DNA of 17,926 nt. Source: Streptosporangiaceae bacterium. Its GTDB lineage: Bacteria > Actinomycetota > Actinomycetes > Streptosporangiales > Streptosporangiaceae. This document shows positions 4,653 to 12,576 of this stretch, in pieces. Every line of letters starts with the position of its first letter. The first letter of the stretch is position 1. A program made the position numbers and the translations under genes. The stretch is from contig JASHOI010000254.1 in the NCBI GenBank assembly GCA_030041195.1, forward strand, positions 1 through 17,926, read 5' to 3'. Under the pieces are notes generated by a model. That model did not search any database and was not told the origin of the DNA. It saw nothing but the letters and a program-made list of their open reading frames with translations.

Positions 4653-5881
4653 CAGGCGACCAGACCCCCTGCCACCACGGGTCCCACAGGGACCTGCTGT
4701 GGTCACCCAATGACTCGGCGACCGCGCAGCGGGGAGTCGACGCCATTGTCGTGCCGACCGCCCGCCCCCCTGCCTATCTGGCCGAGGCTGCCACGCTGGC
4801 CAAGGAGCTTGGGTGCATCCTGGTGACACTGCACAGCAGGAAGTGGACGACCGCGGCCAAGGCAGCGGAGCGGCTGCCGGCCGACGTCGATCTGATCGCG
4901 ATCGACGTTCCCGAGCCGGAACGACTGCGCCTGCCGGACTGGCAGACCTCCCGGCTGCTCGCGCCGACCGTGTTCGCAAGGCGCACCGATCTGAGCGCCA
5001 AGCGCAACCTGGCCCTGATGCTGTGCCGGATGCTCGGCTGGTCGCGGATCTTGCTCCTTGATGATGACATCACCGGGCTCAACCCGGAGGACGTGCGGAG
5101 GGCGAGTGGCCTGCTGGACACCCACAACGCGGTGGGGCTGCAGATCGGCGGCTTCCCGGACCACTCGGTCGTGTGTCACGCGTACCGGGACGCCGGAGGG
5201 AATCAGCAGTCGTTTATCGGCGGCGGTGCGCTCGCCATCGACGTGAGGCGCGGCAGCTCGTTCTTTCCCGACATCTACAACGATGACTGGTTCTTTCTGC
5301 TGGACGGCTTCAAGGGGCTGCAGCCGACGGCTATGACCGGGCAGGTCAAGCAGTACCCGTACGATCCGTTCCGGACTCCTGAACGGGCGCGGGCCGAGGA
5401 ACTTGGGGACGTCCTGGCCGAGGGGATCTACTGGCTGCTGGACCAGGGCCGGTCGGTCATGGACGCCGACCAAGCGCACTGGGCGAAATTCCTCGCGAAG
5501 CGAGCCCAGTTCATCGGGGATGTCCTGGAGATGGTGCGTAAGCACCCTCTTGCAGAGGACGAGAAAGCCCGCAGGATCGCCGCGCTGAAGGGTTCCCTGG
5601 GCCGCCTGGCGCTCATCACGCCGAAGCTGTGTGAAGACTATCTGCGGGCCTGGGCTGCCGACCGGCAGCGCTGGCAGCACCATGTCGAACGGCTGCCCAC
5701 CCGACTGCAACTCCATCAGGCACTCGCCGCGCTGTCCCGCCGGGGCTGCGCGCCGCTCAGGTGGCAGCTGGGTGGGAGGTTCAGCCGATCGGCAGACGAT
5801 GGCGACTTCATGGCGCTCACCGCGCTTGATGCCGAAGCCGAGGCGGCGGTCAGCGGGGAAGAACTGCCCGTAGCTCCATAA
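4631..5881 (+). CDS. GT-A-like glycosyl/nucleotidyltransferase-type protein paired with the XRE gene
   Basis: A 416-residue soluble protein with no signal or membrane segment. The N-terminal half looks like a GT-A nucleotide-sugar-binding fold: DAIVVPTARP (37-46), CILVTLHS (62-69), LIAIDVPEP, then SAKRNLALMLCRMLGWSRIL and the acidic triad LLLDDDITGL (141-150) in the position of a metal-binding DxD. Further conserved blocks are LQIGGFPDHSVVCHA (170-184), FIGGGALAI (195-203) and FFPDIYNDDWFFLLDG (211-226), where the Asp pair could be catalytic. The C-terminal 170 residues are helical. I take it as a glycosyltransferase-like enzyme, donor and acceptor unknown; a nucleotidyltransferase is possible. 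ATG 4631 overlaps the XRE gene by 22 bases; GTG 4649 would give a 4-base GTGA overlap (410 residues). Either implies translational coupling. Confidence 0.75.
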   Translation: MAWAIPVTGDQTPCHHGSHRDLLWSPNDSATAQRGVDAIVVPTARPPAYLAEAATLAKELGCILVTLHSRKWTTAAKAAERLPADVDLIAIDVPEPERLRLPDWQTSRLLAPTVFARRTDLSAKRNLALMLCRMLGWSRILLLDDDITGLNPEDVRRASGLLDTHNAVGLQIGGFPDHSVVCHAYRDAGGNQQSFIGGGALAIDVRRGSSFFPDIYNDDWFFLLDGFKGLQPTAMTGQVKQYPYDPFRTPERARAEELGDVLAEGIYWLLDQGRSVMDADQAHWAKFLAKRAQFIGDVLEMVRKHPLAEDEKARRIAALKGSLGRLALITPKLCEDYLRAWAADRQRWQHHVERLPTRLQLHQALAALSRRGCAPLRWQLGGRFSRSADDGDFMALTALDAEAEAAVSGEELPVAP

Positions 5882-5957
5882 TCGTTCGCGGCGCCGGGCA
5901 CAGCCGCGGCGGATTGGTATACGGCGGGCTTATCGGCATCGCTGCGACAATGCGTTC

Positions 5958-7166
5958 GTGCCCGTTGCCTGGCGCGGTCCGTTCCGCGGTCTCCCGCGGG
6001 AGGTGCCGATCCTCGCAACGGTCTCGTTCACCGTCGCGCTTGGGTACGGGATTGTTGCCCCGGCGATCCCGGAGTTCGCCAGGCAGTTCGGGGTCAGCAC
6101 GGTCGCGGCCGCCAGCGTGGTCAGCGCCTTCGCCCTGGTGCGAGTGGCGGCGGCGCTGCCTGCCGGGCGCGCCGTGGACCGGTACGGCGAGCACGCGATC
6201 ATGGTGGTGGGGATCGCCGTCGTCGCGGTGAGCAGCGTCCTCGCCGGTTTCTCCCGCTCGTTTGTAGAACTGATCGCGTTGCGCGGGGCCGGCGGGATGG
6301 GGTCGGCGATGTACACGGTCGGCGCCCAGGCCCTGCTGCTGGCCAGCGTGCCCGGCGAGCAGCGAGGGCGGTCCAGCGGCCTGTTCAGCGCCGGGTTCCT
6401 GGTGGGGAGCATCAGTGGCCCGGCGGTCGGAGGGCTGGTCGCGGCGTGGTCGTTGCGGGCACCGTTCCTGATCTACGGGGGCCTGCTGGTCGTTCCGGCG
6501 GTCCTCGCGGCGGTCTCCCGGCCAGGCACTGCGGGCCGGCCGGCGGCGGCCACGCGGCCGGGCAGGTCGCTCGCCGTTCTGATCCGCGCGCTGCGCAGCC
6601 GTGCGTATCGCGCGGCTGCGTCGGCGACCCTTGCGGACGGGTTCGCGGCCATGGGTGTGCGCAGCGCGATTGTTCCGTTGTTCGTCCACGAGGTCTTGCA
6701 CCGGTCGGTGTTCTGGACCGGTCTCGGGTTTCTCGCATTTGCCGCGCTGAATGCGGTCGCGCTGCTGCCCGGCGGGAGGGCGGCCGACGCCATCGGGCGG
6801 CGGCCGGTGATAATCGCCGGCTGCACGGTGTTCGCCGGCGGCATGGTGATGCTCGCGCTGCTGCCCGATCTCTGGGGATATCTTGCTGCGCTGGCAGTGT
6901 CCGGCCTGGGATCCGGACTGCTCGATGTCGCGCCGTCGGCGATGATCGGCGACATCCTCACCGGGCGAGACGGGACCCTGGTCGCGTCGTACCAGATGGC
7001 CGGGGATGCTGGCGCGGTCATCGGGCCGCTGGCGGCCGGCGCGATTGTGGACAGCGCTTCGTACGCCGCCGCGTTCTGGCTCACCGCTGGTGTGCTCGGC
7101 CTGGCCGCGACGGCGGGGTTCTTCGCTCCCGAGACTCGGCCACGCGGCCAGCCTGGGAGTGGATGA
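5958..7166 (+). CDS. Major facilitator superfamily (MFS) transporter, DHA1-type
   Basis: A 402-residue integral membrane protein with about twelve hydrophobic helices and the two-fold repeat of the MFS. Motif A, the signature of the loop after helix 2, appears as GRAVDRYGEHAIMV (about 70-83). It recurs in the second half in canonical form as GGRAADAIGRRPVII (about 272-286). The length and N-terminal helix (VPILATVSFTVALGYGIVAP) suit a proton-driven exporter of the drug/metabolite type. The substrate cannot be read. The GTG at 5958 is used because the first helix follows; no ribosome-binding site is obvious. It begins 76 bases after the GT-A-like gene on the same strand, so it could be transcribed with that pair, but the spacing also allows its own promoter. 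No regulator is dedicated to it. Confidence 0.9.
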   Translation: MPVAWRGPFRGLPREVPILATVSFTVALGYGIVAPAIPEFARQFGVSTVAAASVVSAFALVRVAAALPAGRAVDRYGEHAIMVVGIAVVAVSSVLAGFSRSFVELIALRGAGGMGSAMYTVGAQALLLASVPGEQRGRSSGLFSAGFLVGSISGPAVGGLVAAWSLRAPFLIYGGLLVVPAVLAAVSRPGTAGRPAAATRPGRSLAVLIRALRSRAYRAAASATLADGFAAMGVRSAIVPLFVHEVLHRSVFWTGLGFLAFAALNAVALLPGGRAADAIGRRPVIIAGCTVFAGGMVMLALLPDLWGYLAALAVSGLGSGLLDVAPSAMIGDILTGRDGTLVASYQMAGDAGAVIGPLAAGAIVDSASYAAAFWLTAGVLGLAATAGFFAPETRPRGQPGSG

Positions 7167-7307
7167 GTCGGCCCGGGAGGCATTGGCGGGTCGTCGGTCG
7201 TTGTCAGTGGGCACGGGGAATGTCCGTGCACACGGGGAAATTTCGCATGATCCGCCGGAGTGAGGGAAGTTGTTGGCGGTGCTGCATTGCATCCGGAGGG
7301 CTCAGAG
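7167..7307. other. Intergenic leader of the helicase-nuclease gene
   Basis: This 141-base stretch holds a hairpin at 7211-7229 (GCACGG-GGAATGT-CCGTGC) that could end the MFS transcript, and a direct repeat CACGGGGA at 7212-7219 and 7231-7238. A strong ribosome-binding site, GGAGGG (7295-7300), sits seven bases before ATG 7308. No clear promoter hexamers were found. Confidence 0.4.
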
Positions 7308-10300
7308 ATGACCGAGCGAGCGGGCGGGCGCCGGGCTGGGCTGATCGAGGCGGCTCAGGCGCGGTGGATCGCTGCGCTGACCGACCTGGGCGGCCGGAAC
7401 ACGCTGCTCTACTACAAGGACCGCCGGGCGGGGACGCTGGACCTGGCGGCCGCGGACCCGGCGGCGCTGCAGAAGTTCCTGCAGACCGGCTCGATCAGGC
7501 TGACCCGGCTGTTCCACGACGCGGACGCCAGGGCCGACGCGATCCGGCGGGTCCAGGCCATCTACCGGAAGGCGCGCGAGCTGCTCGAGGAGCGCGGCAT
7601 CCGGGCCGGGTACCTCGCGACCGGGATGGCGCGCTGGGACGAGCTGTTCCTCGAGCCGGCCGCGCCCGTGCTGCTGCGCGGCCTGACGATCGCGCCGACC
7701 CGCGCCAGGCATGACGACTTTGAGCTGACGCTGGACGATGACAACGAGGTCAACCCGGTCCTGCTGCACAAGCTGGCCAGCCAGTTCGGCGCGGCCACCG
7801 AGACGCTGGCCGACGAGCCCGCCGGCAAGGCGCCGGAACTGCTCGAGGAGGCGGCGCTGGCCGCCGAGGTGCCCGGCTTCGAGATCATCGATCGCCGGGT
7901 GATCGGCACCTTCACCTACGCAAAGCTGCCGATGGTCAGGGACCTGCAGGCCGCGGGCGAGCTGCTGGCCGACAGCGACGTGGTCGCGGCGATCGCCGGC
8001 GACCCGGACGCCCAGGAGCTGCTGGCTGCGGACACGACCGAACCCGGCGCCACCGCGGGGGCAGCCGGTTCGTCCCTCGACTCACCCGAGGACGATTACT
8101 CGGTGCTGGACGCGGATTCCTCGCAGCGCAGCGCGATCGCCGCGGTGCTGGACGGGCGCAGCCTGGTGATCCACGGGCCGCCGGGAACCGGCAAGAGCCA
8201 GACCATCGCCAACCTGATCGCCGCCCTGGTGGCGCGCGGCCGGAAAGTGCTGTTCGTGGCCGAGAAGCGCGCCGCGATCGACGCCGTGCTGTCCCGGCTG
8301 AAGGGCGTGGACCTGGGCGACATGGTGCTCGACATTCACGACGGCACCAGGGACCGGGCGCGCATCGCGGCGGGCCTCGGCAACGCGCTCGACGAGGCGC
8401 AGCGGGCCGCGGACCCGGACGTCGGCGACCTGCACCGGCGGCTGACCGACCGGCAGCGGCGGCTGAACCAGCACGCCGCCGCGCTGCACGAGAAGCACCA
8501 GCCCTGGGGCATGACCCCGTTTGAGGTCCAGTCCGCGCTGCTCGGCACACCCGGCGGCGCGCGCACCCCGGTGCGGCTCGGCACCCCGGAGCGGATCGAC
8601 AGCAAGGAAGCCGACCAGATCCGCGACGAGTTGCGGGAGTTCGCCCACCTGGGCGGGTTCGCGATCCGCCCGCATTCCACGCCCTGGTTCGGCGCCCGGC
8701 TGGGCACCCCCGACCAGGCCAGGCAGGCGTGCGACCTGGCCGCGCGGCTGAGCTCCCGGGTGCTGCCGCTGCTGGGCCACCGCGTCGCCCGGGCCTGCGA
8801 GGAGACCGGGCTGCGCCCCCCGGCCAGTTACGCCGAGGGCAGCAGCCGGATGCGGCTGTTCGCGGCCGTCGCCAAGACCCTGGCCACATTCACCGCTGAC
8901 GTCTTCGCCGCCCAGCCGGACCAGCTCGCCAGGGCCACGGGCGGCGGCGAAGGCATCGGCCTGCGCGATCGCCACCGGCTGCGCAAGCAGGCCCGCGCGC
9001 TGCTCAGGGGTGAGGCCGGCAACCGCGAGGAGCTCAGCACGGCGCTCGCGCAGGCAGCGGCCGAGCTGGCCGAGTGGCAGGAACTCCGCACGCACGAAGG
9101 CGAAGGCCCGCCCCGGCTGCCGTCCGGCCTGCGGGACCTGCAGATGCTGCAGCAGGAGTGCGAGCAGCAGCTCGCCCAGCTCCGCGCCTACCTTCCGGTC
9201 CCGGACGACGGTCTGGAAGACCGGCTCGCCGCGCTCACCGCCGACCAGGACACCGCGTGGAAACTGCCCCGCCTGTACCAGCTCGGCGCCCGGTTCGACG
9301 AGATCGGCCTGGGCCCGCTGCTCGACGAGCTGGCCCGCCGCGAGGCCGCTCCGGATCTCGCCGCGGCCGCCTTCGACCACGCCTGGTACTCCTCGATCCT
9401 GGACGAGATGAGGGTCAGCGACCCGCGGTACGCCGCGCACCGCGGATCCGCACTCGACGAGATCGCGAGCGACTTCCGGGTTCATGACGTGCAGCATCTG
9501 GCGGCCAACCGGGTGCGAGTGCGGCGGGCGTGGGCGGACCGGCTGAGCGAGGCCCAGGACCGGCATCCGCTGCAGGCCCGGGTGATCCGCAAGCAGGCCG
9601 CGCTGCGCCGCGGGCACCTGCCACTGCGCCGGCTGCTCGACCAGGCCGGCGACGTGCTGTTCCCGCTCAAGCCGTGCTGGGCCATGTCGCCGCTGATGGT
9701 CAGCCAGGTGCTGCCGCTGGCCCGGCTGTTCGACGTAGTGATCTTCGACGAGGCCAGCCAGATCATCCCGGCCGACGCGATCTCCTCGATCATGCGCGGG
9801 CACCAGATCGTGGTGGCCGGGGACGACCGGCAGCTGCCGCCGACCAACTTCTTCCGCCAGGTCGGCGACGAGGGCGACGACGGGGACGACGGGGACGAGA
9901 GCCTGGTGTCGTTCGGCGCCGGGTTCGAGTCGGTGCTGGACGCGCTGCGCCCGCTGCTGCCGACCTGGCCGCTGGCCTGGCATTACCGCAGCCGCGACGA
10001 GCGGCTGGTGGCGTTCTCCAACACCCGGATCTACGGCGGCTCGCTGACCACGTTCCCGGGCATTGCCCGCGACGACTGCCTGCGGCACATCGTGGTGGCG
10101 CAGACCCCGGAGCCGGGCCAGGAGGTCTCGGTCACCGCCGAGGTGGACAAGGTTGTCGAGCTGATCCTGGAGCACGCGCGGGCACGGCCGCGGGAGTCGC
10201 TCGGGGTGATCGCGCTCGGCATCAGGCACGCCGAGCGGATCGACGCCGCGCTCCGCTACGCGCTGGCCAGCCACCCCGACCTGGAGGGCTTCTTCGCCGA

Positions 10301-11027
10301 GGACTCCCCGGAGCCGTTCTTCGTGAAGAACCTGGAGCGGGTCCAGGGCGACGAGCGGGACGCGATCATCCTGTCGATCGGGTACGGCAAGCACCCGGAC
10401 GGCCGGATGCGGTACCAGTGGGGCCCGCTGCTGCGCGACGGCGGCGAGCGCAGGCTGAACGTGGCCGCCACCCGGGCCCGCCGCCGGCTCACCCTGGTCA
10501 GCTCGTTCTCCAGCCACGACGTCGACCCGGACCGGGTGACCAAGGCGGGCGCGCGGCTGCTGGCCGACTACCTGGAGTACGCGGGTTCGGGCGGCACCAC
10601 GGTGGGGGCGTCCGGCGCGGGTGAGCTGAACCCGTTCGAGAAGGACGTGCGCGACCGGCTGGCCGCCTGCGGGATCACGGTTGTGCCGCAGTACGGCGTC
10701 GGCGGCTACCGGGTCGACTTCGCCGCCACCCACCCGCTGGACGCCGGCCGGATGGTGCTGGCGATCGAGGCCGACGGTGCCTCGTACCGTCGTTCCGGCA
10801 GCGTGCGCGACCGGGACCGGCTCCGCGGTGAGCACCTGCAGCGGCTCGGCTGGAGCTTCCACCGGCTCTGGTCAACCAACTGGTTCGCCGACCCGCACGG
10901 GGAGGTGGCCAAGGTCCGCGACGCCTACCGGCGCGCGGTCGACGCGACCGAGCCGGGGGTGCCCGATGAGGCGGAGCCTCCCGTTCAGGCCCCTGGTCAG
11001 AGTGGGGATCTCGTCAGGCGAACCTGA
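7308..11027 (+). CDS. DUF4011 / SF1 helicase / Vsr-like nuclease fusion protein
   Basis: A 1239-residue protein. Residues about 10-200 match DUF4011 (WIAALTDLGGRNTLLYYKD; later DFELTLDDDNEVNPVLLHKL). Next is a split SF1 (Upf1-like) helicase core: Walker A GPPGTGKS (290-297), about 500 helical residues, Walker B IFDEAS (D814, E815), GDDRQLPP (838-845), WHYRS (891-895), VQGDERD (1012-1018) and the arginine finger motif NVAATRAR (1051-1058). The C-terminus (about 1108-1215) is a restriction-endonuclease fold of the Vsr/MTES_1575 type: FEKDV, YRVDF (D1137), AIEADG (E1154), VRDRDRLR and LGW-x-x-HRLWS. It probably unwinds and cuts nucleic acid. Similar single-gene DUF4011-helicase-Vsr proteins are reported as antiphage candidates. 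ATG 7308 is chosen for its GGAGGG site; the frame is open from 7260. The 3' end overlaps the convergent DUF4230 gene by 14 bases. Confidence 0.88.
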   Translation: MTERAGGRRAGLIEAAQARWIAALTDLGGRNTLLYYKDRRAGTLDLAAADPAALQKFLQTGSIRLTRLFHDADARADAIRRVQAIYRKARELLEERGIRAGYLATGMARWDELFLEPAAPVLLRGLTIAPTRARHDDFELTLDDDNEVNPVLLHKLASQFGAATETLADEPAGKAPELLEEAALAAEVPGFEIIDRRVIGTFTYAKLPMVRDLQAAGELLADSDVVAAIAGDPDAQELLAADTTEPGATAGAAGSSLDSPEDDYSVLDADSSQRSAIAAVLDGRSLVIHGPPGTGKSQTIANLIAALVARGRKVLFVAEKRAAIDAVLSRLKGVDLGDMVLDIHDGTRDRARIAAGLGNALDEAQRAADPDVGDLHRRLTDRQRRLNQHAAALHEKHQPWGMTPFEVQSALLGTPGGARTPVRLGTPERIDSKEADQIRDELREFAHLGGFAIRPHSTPWFGARLGTPDQARQACDLAARLSSRVLPLLGHRVARACEETGLRPPASYAEGSSRMRLFAAVAKTLATFTADVFAAQPDQLARATGGGEGIGLRDRHRLRKQARALLRGEAGNREELSTALAQAAAELAEWQELRTHEGEGPPRLPSGLRDLQMLQQECEQQLAQLRAYLPVPDDGLEDRLAALTADQDTAWKLPRLYQLGARFDEIGLGPLLDELARREAAPDLAAAAFDHAWYSSILDEMRVSDPRYAAHRGSALDEIASDFRVHDVQHLAANRVRVRRAWADRLSEAQDRHPLQARVIRKQAALRRGHLPLRRLLDQAGDVLFPLKPCWAMSPLMVSQVLPLARLFDVVIFDEASQIIPADAISSIMRGHQIVVAGDDRQLPPTNFFRQVGDEGDDGDDGDESLVSFGAGFESVLDALRPLLPTWPLAWHYRSRDERLVAFSNTRIYGGSLTTFPGIARDDCLRHIVVAQTPEPGQEVSVTAEVDKVVELILEHARARPRESLGVIALGIRHAERIDAALRYALASHPDLEGFFAEDSPEPFFVKNLERVQGDERDAIILSIGYGKHPDGRMRYQWGPLLRDGGERRLNVAATRARRRLTLVSSFSSHDVDPDRVTKAGARLLADYLEYAGSGGTTVGASGAGELNPFEKDVRDRLAACGITVVPQYGVGGYRVDFAATHPLDAGRMVLAIEADGASYRRSGSVRDRDRLRGEHLQRLGWSFHRLWSTNWFADPHGEVAKVRDAYRRAVDATEPGVPDEAEPPVQAPGQSGDLVRRT

Positions 11028-11655
11028 CGGTGACCTGCTGGAACCCCAGCGTGTGCAGCATGCCGTCGAGCATGCCGGTGGTGTTGCGCTGCGCCTCGGC
11101 CAGCAGCGGGCTCTGCCTGGCCGCGGTCTCGATCTTCTGCTCGGCCAGGATGTAGACCTGCTGCTGGCTGTTCGGGTTGCCGGAGAAGAAGTTCCCGATC
11201 CGGTTCAGCAGGCCCTGCTGCTCGGCGAACACGTACGACTGGTTGACGTTCAGCACGGCGGGCTCGAGCTGCGCCTTCGGCAGGTCGACCGTGACCGCCT
11301 TGCGGTCCGCGGAGACCTGGATCGCGCCGCCGCTGAGCCGGCCGAAGTTGACGTAAGCGATCTCGGTGCCCTGGCCGATGAACAGCGTGTCGCTGCCCTC
11401 GAGGAACGACGGGATGAACGCGGTCTGCTTGGTCAGGTTGACCACGACCTGGAACGAGCCGCTGGCCGCCTCGTAGCGGCTCAGCGCCGTGATCGACTTG
11501 AGCAGCGCCGGTCCGCTGCGGTCGGTGGTCGTCTCGGCGAACGGGTTGCGCAGCTGCGGCAGCAGGTGCACGGCGGACAGGACCAGCAGCGCGGCGATGA
11601 CCGCGGCGATCGCGGCGGCCAGCCCGATGAGCTTGCCGGCCAGGCTCCGGGTCAC
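11014..11655 (-). CDS. DUF4230-family membrane-anchored protein
   Basis: A 213-residue protein with one N-terminal membrane helix (LIGLAAAIAAVIAALLVLSA, about 9-28). An extracytoplasmic DUF4230-like domain follows: LLKSITALSRYEAASGSFQV, FIGQGTEIAYVNFGRL, TVDLPKAQLEPAVLNVNQSY and a C-terminal GFQQVTVRF. The domain's role is unknown; it is common in Gram-positive bacteria as a surface-exposed protein. The start is GTG 11655, whose GTGA overlaps the stop of the upstream 72-residue gene by four bases. This strongly indicates co-translation and rules out the longer frame up to 11826, which would only read through that gene. Its stop lies inside the 3' end of the convergent helicase gene. Confidence 0.85.
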   Translation of the reverse strand: MTRSLAGKLIGLAAAIAAVIAALLVLSAVHLLPQLRNPFAETTTDRSGPALLKSITALSRYEAASGSFQVVVNLTKQTAFIPSFLEGSDTLFIGQGTEIAYVNFGRLSGGAIQVSADRKAVTVDLPKAQLEPAVLNVNQSYVFAEQQGLLNRIGNFFSGNPNSQQQVYILAEQKIETAARQSPLLAEAQRNTTGMLDGMLHTLGFQQVTVRFA

Positions 11656-11870
11656 CGGATGCCCCCGGCGATGACGGCGGCGATGTGGAACGGCGCCAGA
11701 TCCCCAGCGCCGCCGGCCTTGGTGCCCATCTGGAAGCCGCCGAACAGCAGCGACAGGATGATTAAGACGACGATCAGGCCGACGATCCACAGCAGGCATC
11801 CGGTGAGCCTGCGCCGCGGCCGCCACCGCCAGCCGGCTGAGCGCGCCGGTCTCCGGGAAGGTCTAACCAT
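11652..11870 (-). CDS. Small single-helix membrane protein, translationally coupled to DUF4230
   Basis: A 72-residue protein: a highly basic N-terminus (MVRPSRRPARSAGWRWRPRR), one strong membrane helix (GCLLWIVGLIVVLIILSLLF, about 24-43) and a Gly/Ala-rich tail (GGFQMGTKAGGAGDL). By the positive-inside rule the N-terminus should be cytoplasmic. ATG 11870 is preceded by a strong TGGAGGAAAC ribosome-binding site. Its stop shares the GTGA overlap with the DUF4230 start, so the two proteins are made together and may form a membrane complex. No family is recognised; such a small partner next to DUF4230 is plausible in actinomycetes. Confidence 0.75.
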   Translation of the reverse strand: MVRPSRRPARSAGWRWRPRRRLTGCLLWIVGLIVVLIILSLLFGGFQMGTKAGGAGDLAPFHIAAVIAGGIR

Positions 11871-11902
11871 GTTTCCTCCAGGCCGTTGCGGGCCCGGCCC
11901 GG

Positions 11903-11919
11903 CCGGTGCCAGGCACCGG
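11903..11919. terminator. Palindromic hairpin between two minus-strand membrane-protein genes
   Basis: CCGGTGCC-A-GGCACCGG is a perfect 8-base inverted repeat around one A. It lies 54 bases after the stop of the four-helix membrane-protein gene and 32 bases before the 72-residue gene on the minus strand. It may end the first transcript or be part of a promoter for the second. It resembles in design the palindrome at 724-742. Confidence 0.35.
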
Positions 11920-11973
11920 GAGCCGTGCGGGCGCGCCGACGGAGCGGGATCGCCGGCGCGCCCGGCGCAGTGG

Positions 11974-12576
11974 TCAGCTCGCAGAGCTGGCCGGCTCGGT
12001 GGCGGGCTCCTCTTCCGGCTGGTCCGTGGTCGTCACCCGGCGCCGCAGCGTGAACCGCCTGCGGCTGGTGGTGGAGGCGGGGGTCTCCGCGCGCTCCGCG
12101 CGTGCCGCGCGCCTGGCGTCGCCGACGCTGATCACGGAGAACCGTCCGATCGCCATCGCGGCAAGCAGCACGATCACGAGGCCGAGGCCGGTGAAGAACC
12201 CGATCTGCTCGAGCGCGCGGGATGCCGCGTCACCAGCCGGCGTCCCCGGCGTCATGTGCATCCCGATCCAGGTCGGGCCGATCAGGCTGCCGAGCACGAA
12301 CCACGCGCCGCTGAGCGCCGCGAGCCAGGCGCCGAAGTGCGCGGTCGGCCGGTAAGAGCTCGTCAGCACGATCAGGCCGCCGAGGAAGGCGGCGGCTCCC
12401 GGCAGGATGTCAAGCCAGAGCCGGCCGGTGGTATAGGTCCACGCCTTGTCCGGCGTGTACGCGTAATGGAAGTACGGGCCGATAAAAGGGATCAGAGCGC
12501 CCCAAATGCCCAGCAGGACCAGCAGCAGACCGCTGAGCACGCCGCGGCTTCTGCGAACCCGCAGCATCCCGTTCAT
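11974..12576 (-). CDS. Four-helix integral membrane protein of unknown function
   Basis: A 200-residue protein with four predicted membrane helices: LSGLLLVLLGIWGALIPFIG, LWLDILPGAAAFLGGLIVL, FGAWLAALSGAWFVLGSLIG and GFFTGLGLVIVLLAAMAIG. A basic then acidic, Ser/Thr/Glu-rich cytoplasmic tail of about 50 residues follows (RRRFTLRRR, then TDQPEEEPATEP). The pattern of Trp and short loops recalls SPW-type actinobacterial membrane proteins, but I cannot assign it. ATG 12576 is chosen because AGGAGG lies 11 bases upstream. GTG 12585, only two bases from that site, is a less likely start (203 residues). It is followed on the same strand by the 72-residue/DUF4230 pair after 103 bases with a hairpin between, so it may be a separate unit. 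Confidence 0.75.
   Translation of the reverse strand: MNGMLRVRRSRGVLSGLLLVLLGIWGALIPFIGPYFHYAYTPDKAWTYTTGRLWLDILPGAAAFLGGLIVLTSSYRPTAHFGAWLAALSGAWFVLGSLIGPTWIGMHMTPGTPAGDAASRALEQIGFFTGLGLVIVLLAAMAIGRFSVISVGDARRAARAERAETPASTTSRRRFTLRRRVTTTDQPEEEPATEPASSAS

Noticed and set aside
5850..7292. 480-codon minus-strand open frame opposite the MFS gene
   Set aside because: Its composition is Arg/Pro/Gly/His-rich shadow sequence, while the plus strand shows two MFS motif A copies and hydrophobic helices.
8082..10862. 926-codon open frame antisense to the helicase-nuclease gene
   Set aside because: It lies wholly inside a gene with intact helicase and nuclease motifs. Its translation is rich in Arg, Pro, Ala, Val and Gln without any motif, as expected from the complementary strand of GC-rich coding DNA.
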